Positions 24,444 to 33,634 of a stretch of 64,000 nucleotides of DNA are shown here, piece after piece. This DNA is from Chitinophaga pendula (lineage in GTDB: Bacteria > Bacteroidota > Bacteroidia > Chitinophagales > Chitinophagaceae), in assembly GCF_020386615.1 (NCBI RefSeq), contig NZ_CP077769.1, forward strand, positions 7,117,501-7,181,500. Direction: 5' to 3'. Within the stretch, counting starts at the first letter, position 1, and each line of letters starts with the position of its first letter. A program made the position numbers and the translations under genes. A model generated the notes under the pieces. That model was not told where the DNA came from and made no database searches. It was given only the letters and a program-made list of their open reading frames with translations.

Positions 24444-25877
24444 TTACATAGCAGCTAACTGCACTTTTTGTTGCAGCTCAATAACGCTGTCTCTGAAAGT
24501 GATATCAGTATCCATCAGGTCTTTTACCGTCTGACAGGAATGGATCACCGTAGTATGATCCCGTCCGCCAAAATGTTCGCCGATGGTCTTCAAGGAATTT
24601 TTTGTAAATGATTTCGCCAGATACATCGTGATCTGCCTGGCCTGCACGATCTCACGCTTACGCGTCTTCTGCAGTAACTTGTCATACGGCACATCAAAAT
24701 ACTCACACACCATTTTTTGTATGCTCTCGATTGTAATCTCTTTCGAAGAAGTTTTTACAAAAGATTTTAATACACGTTTCGCTAACTCCAGGTCAATCTC
24801 TTTTCTGTTGAGTGACGATTGCGCCAGTAAAGAGATCAACGCACCTTCCAACTCACGCACATTGGTCTGTATATTATAGGCTACATACTTCACCACCTCT
24901 TTAGGCATCTCCAACCCGTCATTCCGCATCTTCATCTCCAGTATCTCCATACGGGTCTCAAAGTCGGGCACCTGTATGTCCGCACTTAATCCCCAACGGA
25001 ACCTGCTCAGCAAACGCTCCTGTACACCGTCCAGATCTTTTGGCGGTTTATCAGATGTTAATATGAGCTGCTTGCCGGATTGATGTAAATGGTTGAAGAT
25101 CGCAAAAAAAGCATCCTGTGTTTTCTCCGCACGCGCAAAGAACTGTATATCATCTACAATCAACACGTCTATCAACTGATAGAAATGTATAAAGTCATTA
25201 ATGATACTATTCTTCGAGTGATCGATAAACTGATTGATGAACTTCTCCGCACTTACATACAACACCACCTTGTTCTGATGTATGCGCTTTACTTCATTAC
25301 CAATAGCCTGTGCCAGGTGGGTTTTACCCAATCCCACACTACCATATATTACCAGCGGATTAAAAGAAGTACCTCCGGGTTTTTCCGATACCGTTTTACC
25401 AGCTCTTCGCGCTACTCGGTTGGAATCACCCTCTATGTAAGAATCAAAGGTGTAATTCGGGTTCAGCTGCGAATCAATCTGTACACGCTTTATACCAGGT
25501 ATAACAAACGGATTCTTTACAGGATTCTGTATCGTAAGCGGAAAATCTACTTCACTGCCCTTTTGCTGCTTGGTGAATTGTGTCGGCATGTTCACTGTCT
25601 TCGGATGTTGATGCGGAGTGCCATTCTCCACTACTATCCTGTACTCTAAGCGCGCTTCCTTGCCTAATTCACGCTTGATCGTCTTACCCAATAATCCTAC
25701 ATAATGCTCCTCCAGGTACTCGTAAAAAAATTGACTGGGAACTTGTATGGTTAAAACATTGTTTTCAAGTTTTATGGGCTTAATTGGTTCAAACCAGGTC
25801 TTAAATGGCTGCCATTCCACAATATCCCTAATTATATTAAGACACCTTTCCCAAACTTGTTCGCAAGTTTTATTCAT
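24444..25877 (-). CDS. dnaA: Chromosomal replication initiator protein DnaA
   Basis: The product is a 477-residue initiator. Domain I opens CEQVWERCLNIIRDIV; the AAA+ domain has Walker A GSVGLGKTHLAQ and Walker B LIVDDIQF, with sensor-type SRFRWGLSADIQ. Domain IV ends with the DnaA signature GGRDHTTVIHSCQTV for DnaA-box binding. The frame is open 25 codons further upstream, but the ATG at 25875-25877 gives the standard N-terminus. The 550-bp AT-rich region upstream does not show clear TTATCCACA boxes, so I do not call the origin here. Confidence 0.97.
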   Translation of the reverse strand: MNKTCEQVWERCLNIIRDIVEWQPFKTWFEPIKPIKLENNVLTIQVPSQFFYEYLEEHYVGLLGKTIKRELGKEARLEYRIVVENGTPHQHPKTVNMPTQFTKQQKGSEVDFPLTIQNPVKNPFVIPGIKRVQIDSQLNPNYTFDSYIEGDSNRVARRAGKTVSEKPGGTSFNPLVIYGSVGLGKTHLAQAIGNEVKRIHQNKVVLYVSAEKFINQFIDHSKNSIINDFIHFYQLIDVLIVDDIQFFARAEKTQDAFFAIFNHLHQSGKQLILTSDKPPKDLDGVQERLLSRFRWGLSADIQVPDFETRMEILEMKMRNDGLEMPKEVVKYVAYNIQTNVRELEGALISLLAQSSLNRKEIDLELAKRVLKSFVKTSSKEITIESIQKMVCEYFDVPYDKLLQKTRKREIVQARQITMYLAKSFTKNSLKTIGEHFGGRDHTTVIHSCQTVKDLMDTDITFRDSVIELQQKVQLAAM

Positions 25878-26427
25878 TGAGTGAAAAAAAATTAGTTGTT
25901 TATGAATTAAGGATTGTTTCTCGAATTCTAAATCTTCTAGCGCAGGATGCAAGAAAATTTTCAGACAGGACGACGAATATCTGTAGAAAATGTTGAAAAA
26001 AAAAATTTATCTCCCCTTGTTTATATGCTATTGATAACAGTCCTTTTCTACCTTTTTTCTACTTATTAACACCAGTTTAGTAGACTGATTTTATTATCAT
26101 TTTACTAAAACAATAATGGTAAAATAAACAGCTCTGATTCACAGTTCCTTCCGTTTACTATTAACGCTTTTACCATAAATGTGTTCATAAGAGATAAAAT
26201 AATATTGCACGGTTAGATGTACCCCATAAATACAGGTGGTGTCACTTTCCTGATGTTAACAATTCCGAATGCGTGTGCAAAACTATGTTAGTAACTGCAC
26301 TTAAAAAAATGTTAGAGCACGATGAAATTCACTTCTTTTTTCTTATGAGCACCACAAAAAATTTTATTGCCGCCCAGTCCCATTAATACCCTATCTTTGG
26401 CGGTCTGAAACTGCTAAATTTGTTTAT
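25878..26427. other. AT-rich divergent gap between dnaA and the DUF3127 gene
   Basis: This 550-bp region is clearly AT-richer than its flanks. It contains a plus-strand promoter (26367-26399) and a minus-strand TAnnTTTG match at 26278-26285 (CAAAACTA on the plus strand), without a clear -33 partner. I found no consensus DnaA boxes and no ORF with coding character. Confidence 0.5.
26367..26399 (+). promoter_or_regulatory. Promoter of the DUF3127 gene
   Basis: TTG (26367-26369), a 22-bp spacer and TATCTTTG (26392-26399) match the Bacteroidota housekeeping promoter. The ATG lies 28 bases after the -7 box. Confidence 0.7.
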
Positions 26428-26817
26428 ATGAGTTTTGAAATTACCGGAAAGCTGGTTGTGAAGTACAATACGGTACAACGTAGCGAAACCTTTAAGACCA
26501 GGGAGTTCGTTATTGAAAAATCTGATGATATTAATGGTCGGGTTATCAATAACTATATAAAATTCCAATCTGTGCAGGATCGCACCAGCATCGTTGACAA
26601 ATTCAACGAAGGCGAAATGGTGAAAGTATACTTCAATATCAAAGGTACCCGCTGGGAAAAAGATGGTAAAGTAAACTACATCACCAACCTCGACGCATGG
26701 CGCATGGAATCTGTAATGGCTGCTGGCGCTGCCGCAACCACTGATCGTATGCCTGACTACAACACCTCCCAGGCCCCCATGGGTGGCCAGGACGGCGGCG
26801 ACGACCTCCCTTTCTAA
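26428..26817 (+). CDS. DUF3127 domain-containing protein
   Basis: The product is a 129-residue protein opening MSFEITGKLV, with KTREFVIEKSDDINGR, IKFQSVQDRTSIVDKF, VKVYFNIKGTRWEKDGK and ITNLDAWRME. This is the Bacteroidota family DUF3127, predicted to adopt an OB-fold like single-stranded DNA-binding proteins. The tail is disordered and ends in acidic residues plus a hydrophobic pair (GGDDLPF), strikingly like the C-terminal tip of SSB proteins that recruits partners. A role in DNA transactions is therefore plausible but is inference. A good promoter precedes it and a strong terminator follows. Confidence 0.85.
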   Translation: MSFEITGKLVVKYNTVQRSETFKTREFVIEKSDDINGRVINNYIKFQSVQDRTSIVDKFNEGEMVKVYFNIKGTRWEKDGKVNYITNLDAWRMESVMAAGAAATTDRMPDYNTSQAPMGGQDGGDDLPF

Positions 26818-26842
26818 TCACTAAGCATATTCATAGCTTATC

Positions 26843-26871
26843 GCGGGTACCTGTGTCAATCAGGTACCCGC
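26843..26871 (+). terminator. Terminator after the DUF3127 gene
   Basis: GCGGGTACCTG (26843-26853) and CAGGTACCCGC (26861-26871) form a perfect 11-bp stem with a 7-base loop, followed by TTTCATT. Confidence 0.75.
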
Positions 26872-26951
26872 TTTCATTAGCACATAATAACAGACTCGAC
26901 CGTCAGGTCCACCGCTCCATCTCCCGGCTTTAGGATAAATACCTAACCTGT

Positions 26952-28505
26952 ATGATACAACAGATATCGCTCAAATTATTACCGGCAGACGCCGCCAGCA
27001 ATACCGCCATCACAAAGGCCGCCGCTCAGTCTTTGAGTGTCAAACCAACAGCCATCACCGGCTACAACCTGATCAAAAAGTCCATAGACGCCCGTTCAAG
27101 ACAAGTCTATTTCATCCTCACCGTAGAAGTATTCGTCAACGAACCCTTCCAACACCGGACGCTCCTCTCCCCCCAATACAATAGCCTCCCAGCCGGAGCA
27201 CCACAAATACTCATCATCGGCGCCGGCCCCGCCGGCCTCTTTGCCGCACTTTATCTCATCGAACATGGCTACAAACCTATCGTACTCGAAAGAGGTAAAG
27301 ATGTCCGCGCCCGACGCCGTGACCTCGCCGCCCTCAATAAAACAGGCATCGTACACCCCGATTCCAACTACTGCTTCGGTGAAGGTGGCGCAGGCACCTA
27401 CTCCGATGGTAAACTTTACACCCGCTCCGGTAAAAGAGGAGATATACAACGTATACTCAGCATTTTTGTTCACTTCGGCGCCGACGAAAAAATATTGTAC
27501 GAAGCACACCCGCATATCGGTACCAACAAACTACCGCATATCATCACCGCCATGCGTGAACAGATCATCGCCGCCGGTGGTGAAGTACACTTCGAACAGA
27601 AAATGACCGATCTCAACCTCCAGCATGGAAAGGTCACCGGCGTAACCACCGAAAAAGGAGACACCTTCGAGGCCAATCATGTAATACTCGCCACCGGACA
27701 CTCCGCCCGCGATATCTTCCAGCTCCTGCATCTCAAAGGCATCGCCATAGCAGCTAAACCGTTCGCATTGGGCGTCAGAGTAGAACACCCGCAGCAACTC
27801 ATCGATAGCGCACAATACCATTGCGCCCTGAGAGGGGAATACCTCCCGCCCGCCAGCTACAGCCTCGTCGAACAAGTCAACGGTCGCGGCGTTTTCTCCT
27901 TCTGCATGTGCCCCGGCGGCATCATCGCCCCGGCTGCAACATCCCCGGGAGAACTGGTCGTTAACGGATGGTCACCTTCCAAACGGAATAACCCCTTCGC
28001 CAATTCCGGCATGGTGGTAACCGTAGACGAATCAGACTTTGCACCTTTTGCACACCATGGACCCCTCGCCGGCATGTACTTCCAGCAGGCTGTAGAACAA
28101 CAGTGCTTCCAGGTGGGTGGTGGCCACTTCGTCGCCCCCGCACAACGCATGACCGACTTCGTCAATGGTAAAATATCCAACTCCCTCCCCGAATGCTCCT
28201 ACGTACCCGGACTCAATAGCGTAGACCTGCGTACCGCACTGCCCCCCGCCGTATACGAACGGCTGGCTCCCGCATTCAAAGCTTTCGGCCGTAAAATGAA
28301 AGGATATTATACCGAAGATGCCGTCCTCGTCGCCACAGAATCACGTACCTCCTCTCCCGTACGCATTCCCAGGCATCCCGAGACCTTCATGCACCCCCAG
28401 GTCACAGGTCTATACCCCTGCGCCGAAGGCGCCGGATACGCCGGCGGTATCGTATCCGCAGCAATGGATGGCGAAAAAATAGCGGCCGCCATTATCCGCC
28501 AATAG
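26952..28505 (+). CDS. FAD-dependent oxidoreductase (COG2509-like)
   Basis: The product is a 517-residue cytosolic flavoprotein. A roughly 75-residue N-terminal region (with VKPTAITGYNLIKKSIDAR) precedes the dinucleotide-binding fold IIGAGPAGLFAALYL with acidic residue in VLERG. GEGGAGTYSDGKLYTR, VILATGHSARDIF and the C-terminal EGAGYAGGIVSAAMDG block are typical of the uncharacterised FAD-dependent dehydrogenase family found across bacteria. Substrate and electron partner are unknown. It stands alone between the DUF3127 gene and an ABC exporter pair, all on the same strand. Confidence 0.87.
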   Translation: MIQQISLKLLPADAASNTAITKAAAQSLSVKPTAITGYNLIKKSIDARSRQVYFILTVEVFVNEPFQHRTLLSPQYNSLPAGAPQILIIGAGPAGLFAALYLIEHGYKPIVLERGKDVRARRRDLAALNKTGIVHPDSNYCFGEGGAGTYSDGKLYTRSGKRGDIQRILSIFVHFGADEKILYEAHPHIGTNKLPHIITAMREQIIAAGGEVHFEQKMTDLNLQHGKVTGVTTEKGDTFEANHVILATGHSARDIFQLLHLKGIAIAAKPFALGVRVEHPQQLIDSAQYHCALRGEYLPPASYSLVEQVNGRGVFSFCMCPGGIIAPAATSPGELVVNGWSPSKRNNPFANSGMVVTVDESDFAPFAHHGPLAGMYFQQAVEQQCFQVGGGHFVAPAQRMTDFVNGKISNSLPECSYVPGLNSVDLRTALPPAVYERLAPAFKAFGRKMKGYYTEDAVLVATESRTSSPVRIPRHPETFMHPQVTGLYPCAEGAGYAGGIVSAAMDGEKIAAAIIRQ

Positions 28506-28590
28506 GCCAGCCCTCACCACTCATCCGTAAGAAGCCCTCTTTCCTGTTAAACAATAACAGACATCCGCTAAGTTTTTATAATTTAAGCGT

Positions 28591-29523
28591 ATGAACTTAC
28601 TGGACATCAAACATCTTAAAAAGTATTATGCTACCCATAAAGCTGTGGATGATATCAGCTTCTCCATCCCTGCTGGTAGCATATTCGGTCTGCTCGGCCC
28701 CAATGGCGCCGGCAAAACCACCTTGCTACGTATGATCACCGGCATATTCTATCCCGATGAAGGCGAAATATTGTTCGATGGCAGACCATTCAATGCCCTC
28801 AACGATACCCGCAACATCGGATACATGCCCGAAGAAAGAGGATTGTACAAAAAGATGAAAGTAGGCGAACAAGTACGCTACCTCGCCCAACTCAAAGGCC
28901 TCTCCTCTATAGAAGCTAAGAAAAAAGTAAAATACTGGTTCGATAAAATGGAAATCGGTAGCTGGACCAACAAAAAGATCGAAGAACTAAGCAAAGGCAT
29001 GCAACAAAAAGTACAGTTCATCGCCACCGTCCTCCACGAACCCAAACTGCTCATCCTCGACGAACCCTTCTCCGGCCTCGACCCAATCAATTCCAACCTC
29101 ATCAAAGAGGAAATATTCGACCTGTGCCGCAAAGGAACCACCATCATCTTCTCCACCCACCGCATGGAACAGGTAGAAGAAATATGCGATCACATCATAC
29201 TGGTCAATCAGGGCCATAAAATACTCGATGGCTCCGTAAAAGAAATCCGCCAAAGCTTTAAACAACATCTCTATCGCATAGATGTTGGGACCTTGCCCAA
29301 CTTCGCGCAAATGGCCACCCACCACTTCTCTATCGTCAAACAGGAAGGCCTCTCCTATACCGTAAAACTCAATGAAGACAGCCGTACCAACGATGTACTC
29401 GCCCACTTCATCCACCACGATATTCCTATTACCTTCTTCGAAGAAATACTCCCTACCATCAACGAAGTATTCATCACCCAGGTGCAAAAAATGAATAGCA
29501 CACTAACGCAACAAACCGCGTAG
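28591..29523 (+). CDS. ABC transporter ATP-binding protein
   Basis: The product is a 310-residue ATPase: Walker [10 protein letters not shown] near residue 40, signature LSKGMQQKV, Walker [13 protein letters not shown] and the H-loop STHRMEQ. The C-terminal 80 residues form a DUF4162-like domain common in NatA/YhaQ-type exporters. With the next gene, 49 bp downstream, it forms an ABC-2-type export system. Relatives export sodium or peptides/drugs; the substrate cannot be inferred. Confidence 0.95.
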   Translation: MNLLDIKHLKKYYATHKAVDDISFSIPAGSIFGLLGPNGAGKTTLLRMITGIFYPDEGEILFDGRPFNALNDTRNIGYMPEERGLYKKMKVGEQVRYLAQLKGLSSIEAKKKVKYWFDKMEIGSWTNKKIEELSKGMQQKVQFIATVLHEPKLLILDEPFSGLDPINSNLIKEEIFDLCRKGTTIIFSTHRMEQVEEICDHIILVNQGHKILDGSVKEIRQSFKQHLYRIDVGTLPNFAQMATHHFSIVKQEGLSYTVKLNEDSRTNDVLAHFIHHDIPITFFEEILPTINEVFITQVQKMNSTLTQQTA

Positions 29524-29572
29524 TGAATATCCGGTTGCATTATCATTCAACAGTAGTTACAAAATCATTTAC

Positions 29573-30889
29573 ATGGACAAGATCTGGCTTATTATAAAAC
29601 GAGAGTTCCTGACCCGCGTCAGAAAAAAAAGCTTTCTCATACTCACAATACTCATCCCTATCTTCTTCGCTGGCTTAATCATCGTTCCCATACTGATCGC
29701 CTCCAAAGGCGAAGAAAATAAACGCATCGCCGTCATCGACGACAGTGGCCTGTTCGCCGGCCATCTCGCCGATAAAAAAGGCCTCTACTTCAAATTCGTA
29801 CATGCCGGTATAGATACCTTCAAAACAAATTATCCCGAATATGGTTACGCCGGCGTACTATATATCCCCGGCATTAACATAGAGCGCCCCAGTGGTATTG
29901 CCTACTATAGCAGCGGACAGGTAAGCATCACCATCGAAGGCGTACTCACCCGCGGCGTCAACGATGTCATCCGCGACAGACGTATGGAAAAAGCCGGCAT
30001 CGATCACGACAAACTCGAACAGACCCGCGCCGAAGTAAATATCGACTTCCGCGCCGGCGGCGAAGAAAAAAAGAAGGGGAACTCCGCCATCGCCTATATC
30101 GTAGGATATATATCCGGCTTTATCATCTATATCATCCTCATGATCTTCGGTATGTCCGTAATGAGAGGTGTCATGGAAGAAAAAGTCAGCCGCATCGCAG
30201 AGGTCGTAATGTCCAGCGTCAAACCTTTCCAACTCATGATGGGTAAGATCGTCGGTATCGCTGCCGTAGGACTATTGCAATTCATGATATGGGGCATCCT
30301 GATTGTTGCATTGCAACTACTACTGCCGTTGTTTATTTCTCCCGAAGTACTACAGGCAGCCAGCCAGGCTAATGTCGCCCAGACCGCCGCTGCCAACAAC
30401 TCCGCCATGGTAGAAGCCATAGAAAAAGTATCCTACCTCATAGACAGCGTCAACTGGACCCTCATCATTAGCTGCTTTATCTTCTATTTCCTGGGTGGAT
30501 ATCTCTTTTACTCCGCATTGTTCGCCGCCGTAGGCAGCCTCGTAAATGAAGATGCCAGCGACGTACAGGGACTTACATTCCCCATCACATTGCCGATCAT
30601 CATAGGTATCATGATCATGATCACTTCCGTTCAGAATCCGGATAGCCCCCTGGCCGTATGGGGTAGCATCATCCCGTTCACCTCCCCAATGGTCATGATG
30701 GCCAGGCTCCCGTACGGCGTACCGGGTACCGTCACCTACTGGCAACTGGGACTGTCTATGCTGCTGCTGGTAGCCGGATTCCTGCTCACCACCTGGCTGG
30801 CTGGTAAGATCTATCGCACCGGTATCCTCATGTATGGTAAAAAGATCACCTTCAAAGAAGCCCTCCGCTGGGCCGTTAAAAAGAACTAA
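29573..30889 (+). CDS. ABC-2 family transporter permease
   Basis: The product is 438 residues. An N-terminal membrane helix (ILTILIPIFFAGLIIVPILI) is followed by a large extracytoplasmic domain of about 130 residues, then five or six membrane segments from about residue 180. MRGVMEEKVSRIAEVVMSSVKPFQLMMGKI is the conserved cytoplasmic coupling region of NatB/YhaP-type permeases. It pairs with the preceding ATPase to form a complete exporter in the inner membrane. Confidence 0.93.
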   Translation: MDKIWLIIKREFLTRVRKKSFLILTILIPIFFAGLIIVPILIASKGEENKRIAVIDDSGLFAGHLADKKGLYFKFVHAGIDTFKTNYPEYGYAGVLYIPGINIERPSGIAYYSSGQVSITIEGVLTRGVNDVIRDRRMEKAGIDHDKLEQTRAEVNIDFRAGGEEKKKGNSAIAYIVGYISGFIIYIILMIFGMSVMRGVMEEKVSRIAEVVMSSVKPFQLMMGKIVGIAAVGLLQFMIWGILIVALQLLLPLFISPEVLQAASQANVAQTAAANNSAMVEAIEKVSYLIDSVNWTLIISCFIFYFLGGYLFYSALFAAVGSLVNEDASDVQGLTFPITLPIIIGIMIMITSVQNPDSPLAVWGSIIPFTSPMVMMARLPYGVPGTVTYWQLGLSMLLLVAGFLLTTWLAGKIYRTGILMYGKKITFKEALRWAVKKN

Positions 30890-30893
30890 ATTT

Positions 30894-30928
30894 AAAAAGG
30901 CACGCCGTTCTGATCGGCGTGCCTTTTT
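30894..30928. terminator. Bidirectional terminator
   Basis: AAAAAGGCACGCCG (30894-30907) and CGGCGTGCCTTTTT (30915-30928) form a perfect 14-bp stem with A and T tracts on both sides. It can end the ABC operon and the convergent nucleotidyltransferase transcript. Confidence 0.9.
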
Positions 30929-30936
30929 AAAATATC

Positions 30937-31013
30937 CTATCCCCGGACTATCCCCGGACTATCCCCGGACTATCCCCGGACTATCCTAGGTCTATCCCAG
31001 GTCTATCTCCGTA
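30937..31013. repeat. 11-bp tandem array of CTAT units
   Basis: There are seven 11-bp units: four identical CTATCCCCGGA (30937-30980), then CTATCCTAGGT (30981-30991), CTATCCCAGGT (30992-31002) and CTATCTCCGTA (31003-31013). The last two lie inside the minus-strand nucleotidyltransferase gene; its TAG stop is the CTA at 30992-30994. On the minus strand each unit presents ATAG, and because 11 is not divisible by three, stop codons appear in all frames over three units. Confidence 0.9.
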
Positions 31014-31984
31014 TTATCACCTATATTCAGGCTCTGACTAAGCCCGCGTATATTCGCATCACTACCGATCAGCGACGACTTCAATACCACCTCGTACAAG
31101 TTACTGAACGAACCAATGATAGAATCCTTCACAATCGAATAATTCACCACCGTATTATCGCCGATCGCCACATTAGGTCCTATGATCGAATTCTTAATAT
31201 TACAACCTTCCCCTATACTTACCGGCGGGATGATGATCGTATTTTCATAGGGCAACACCGGATTGTTGGCCAACTTATACTTCTTCAGTAAAATAGCATT
31301 CGTCTCCAGCAAAGTATCCTTACGACCGCAATCAAACCAGTTGCTCACCTTGAACGAATTGAACCGCACCCCGTGCTCTATCATACACTCCAACGCATCC
31401 GTCAGCTGAAACTCATCATGCGACTTAATTCGCTGATCTATATTACGCTGCAGACATTCATACAACTGCTTCGACTCCTTCACCTTGTACAACCCTACCA
31501 GCGCCAGGTTAGATTTCGGTATCTGTGGCTTCTCCACCACCCGCGTGATCTCCCCGTTACCATTCAGCTCCGCTACCCCGAAATTACGGGGATCATCCAC
31601 CTTCTTAACCCCCAACAACGACACCGGCGAATCGATCAGCTCCCGGAAGTTACACTCACAAATAGTATCCCCCAATACGATCAATATCTCATCCTCCTGC
31701 ACTATATCACGCGTTAACAATATCGCATGTCCCGTACCTTCCCGACTGTTCTGATGCACAAAATGACAGGTCAGTCCCGGATACTTTTGCTCCACATAAT
31801 GCTGGATCTTCTCTCCCAGGTAGCCTACCACAAACACAAACTCCTTAATACCCGCTTCTACTAACTGATCAATAATAATACTTAGTATCGTTCTGCCGGC
31901 TAATGGTATGAGCGCTTTCGGTTGTGTATATGTATGTGGTCGTAGCTTGGTGCCCGCACCGGCTACTGGTATAATTGCTTTCAT
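30992..31984 (-). CDS. Sugar-phosphate nucleotidyltransferase
   Basis: The product is 330 residues. The N-terminal nucleotidyltransferase fold has PVAGAGTKLRPHTYTQPKALIPL, the pyrophosphorylase signature (G-x-G-T-x-L-R-P...PK), and the metal aspartate region VLGDTI. From about residue 255 the sequence becomes a left-handed beta-helix of hexapeptides (VNYSIVKDSIIGSFSNL, LIGSDANIRGLS). The enzyme activates a sugar-1-phosphate with NTP; candidates are glucose-1-phosphate thymidylyl/uridylyltransferase or mannose-1-phosphate guanylyltransferase types. The last residues (IDLG) and the stop are encoded by units of the 11-bp repeat. Confidence 0.9.
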   Translation of the reverse strand: MKAIIPVAGAGTKLRPHTYTQPKALIPLAGRTILSIIIDQLVEAGIKEFVFVVGYLGEKIQHYVEQKYPGLTCHFVHQNSREGTGHAILLTRDIVQEDEILIVLGDTICECNFRELIDSPVSLLGVKKVDDPRNFGVAELNGNGEITRVVEKPQIPKSNLALVGLYKVKESKQLYECLQRNIDQRIKSHDEFQLTDALECMIEHGVRFNSFKVSNWFDCGRKDTLLETNAILLKKYKLANNPVLPYENTIIIPPVSIGEGCNIKNSIIGPNVAIGDNTVVNYSIVKDSIIGSFSNLYEVVLKSSLIGSDANIRGLSQSLNIGDNTEIDLG

Positions 31985-32027
31985 GAAGTAATTGCTGTTT
32001 TAAAATAGAATCCCGTCCTTACTTCGT

Positions 32028-32154
32028 ACACCATCCCTTGGTGTTGCTTGGCCGAATGGCCGATTGCTTATTGTCACCGCGCTGCACGACGGATTCGCAT
32101 ATCAGATCGAATTCCCGGGCACAAAACCCGAGGCGTGAAGGTAACACAAAATTA
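32028..32154 (-). ncRNA. Candidate structured RNA or leader upstream of the nucleotidyltransferase gene
   Basis: A GC-rich island in an AT-rich divergent gap folds into consecutive hairpins: ACACCA/TGGTGT (32028-32044), TTGGCC/GGCCGA (32048-32063), GGATTCG with CGAAT(T)CC (32091-32115) and CGGG/CCCG (32116-32130). A minus-strand -7 box (TAATTTTG, complement of 32147-32154) lies right where such an RNA would begin. It could be a riboswitch-like 5' leader of about 155 nt for the 31984 gene, or an independent RNA. I recognise no known riboswitch, SRP, 6S or tmRNA consensus. Confidence 0.45.
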
Positions 32155-32214
32155 TAAACCGACCATTGCAACCGATTTTTTACTATTCCTCACAAAATTG
32201 TAATCATCCCTGCA

Positions 32215-32245
32215 TTGCATTTCATACCGCTTTCCTTTATTTTTG
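32215..32245 (+). promoter_or_regulatory. glyA promoter
   Basis: TTG (32215-32217), a 20-bp spacer and TATTTTTG (32238-32245) match the Bacteroidota consensus and sit 19 bases before the glyA ATG at 32265. Confidence 0.75.
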
Positions 32246-32264
32246 CGTCAAATTTTTACAGCAC

Positions 32265-33548
32265 ATGCAAAGAGATCAGCAAATATTCGATATTATCCGC
32301 CAGGAATTGCAGCGTCAGCGCCATGGCATTGAATTGATCGCCTCCGAAAACTTTACCAGCTATCAGGTAATGCAAGCGATGGGAAATGTGATGACCAACA
32401 AATACGCAGAAGGATACCCGGGCAGAAGATATTATGGTGGCTGTGAAGTTGTCGACCTCAGTGAACAATTAGCCATAGATCGTGCTAAAGAGATCTTTGG
32501 TGTAGAATATGCCAACGTACAACCCCACTCCGGCGCACAAGCTAACGCCGCAGTAATGCTTGCTATCCTGCAGCCAGGAGACAAAATACTGGGCCTCGAT
32601 CTCAGCATGGGTGGACACCTCACACATGGCGCTGCTGTAAACTACTCCGGTAAACTCTATGAACCCCACTTCTATGGCGTAAACAAAGAGACCGGCCTCA
32701 TCGAATATGATAAAATGGAACAGATCGCCCTGCAGGAAAAACCCAAAGTAATCATTTGTGGTGCTTCCGCCTACAGCCGCGACTGGGACTATAAACGCAT
32801 CCGCGCCATCGCCGACCAGATCGGCGCCTTCGTAATGGCTGATATCGCTCACCCCGCCGGCCTCATCGCCAAAGGATTGCTCAACTCACCATTCGAACAT
32901 TGCCACTTCGTAACCACTACCACCCACAAAACACTCCGCGGCCCACGTGGTGGCCTCATCCTCATGCACAAAGATTTCGAAAATCCTTTCGGCCTCAAAA
33001 CCCCTAAAGGCGAAATCCGCATGATGAGCTCCCTCATCGATACCGCCGTATTCCCAGGTATCCAGGGCGGACCCCTCGAACACGTGATCGCCGCCAAAGC
33101 CATCTCCTTCTTCGAGATCCTCTCCGACGAATATACCCAGTACGCCAAACAAGTACAGACCAACGCTCAGGCAATGGCCAAAGCCTTCATCGACAAAGGA
33201 TACCAAATCGTATCGGGCGGTACCGAAAACCACCTCATGCTCATCGACCTGCGCAATAAAAATATCTCCGGTAAAAAAGCAGAACAAACGCTCGTTAAAG
33301 CAGACATCACCGTTAACAAAAACATGGTGCCCTTCGACGATAAATCCGCTTTCGTTACCTCCGGTATACGTATCGGTGTTCCCGCCATCACCACCCGCGG
33401 CCTCCAGGAAAACCAAATGGCCCAGATCGTAGAATGGATCGACGAACTGCTCATGGATGCAGACAACGATACCAACATCACCAGGATCCGTGGCGAAGTA
33501 AACACCTTCATGAACCAGTTCGAACTCTATCCGGAAATGGGCGCTTAA
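32265..33548 (+). CDS. glyA: Serine hydroxymethyltransferase
   Basis: The product is a 427-residue PLP enzyme that interconverts serine and glycine with tetrahydrofolate, feeding one-carbon metabolism. Visible family blocks are [43 protein letters not shown] and the PLP-lysine motif [14 protein letters not shown]. An in-frame opening 33 codons upstream is spurious because the promoter -7 box lies within it, so the ATG at 32265 is used. Length equals the usual bacterial enzyme. Confidence 0.98.
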   Translation: MQRDQQIFDIIRQELQRQRHGIELIASENFTSYQVMQAMGNVMTNKYAEGYPGRRYYGGCEVVDLSEQLAIDRAKEIFGVEYANVQPHSGAQANAAVMLAILQPGDKILGLDLSMGGHLTHGAAVNYSGKLYEPHFYGVNKETGLIEYDKMEQIALQEKPKVIICGASAYSRDWDYKRIRAIADQIGAFVMADIAHPAGLIAKGLLNSPFEHCHFVTTTTHKTLRGPRGGLILMHKDFENPFGLKTPKGEIRMMSSLIDTAVFPGIQGGPLEHVIAAKAISFFEILSDEYTQYAKQVQTNAQAMAKAFIDKGYQIVSGGTENHLMLIDLRNKNISGKKAEQTLVKADITVNKNMVPFDDKSAFVTSGIRIGVPAITTRGLQENQMAQIVEWIDELLMDADNDTNITRIRGEVNTFMNQFELYPEMGA

Positions 33549-33582
33549 TCCCCCGCATACAGATGATTCGGCTACATATAAA

Positions 33583-33613
33583 AAGGGCTGTCTCCCACAG
33601 GAAGACAGCCCTT
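33583..33613. terminator. Bidirectional terminator
   Basis: AAGGGCTGTCT (33583-33593) and AGACAGCCCTT (33603-33613) form an 11-bp stem, followed by AATCTTTTTAT on the plus strand. It separates convergent glyA and the M20 hydrolase gene. Confidence 0.8.
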
Positions 33614-33634
33614 AATCTTTTTATAAGGCCAGAA

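Noticed and set aside
25878..26427. oriC
   Set aside because: AT richness alone is not enough; consensus DnaA boxes were not found.
32028..32154. tRNA, SRP RNA or tmRNA gene
   Set aside because: No cloverleaf, no GGTTCGA T-arm, no conserved SRP tetraloop region and no tmRNA tag sequence could be found.
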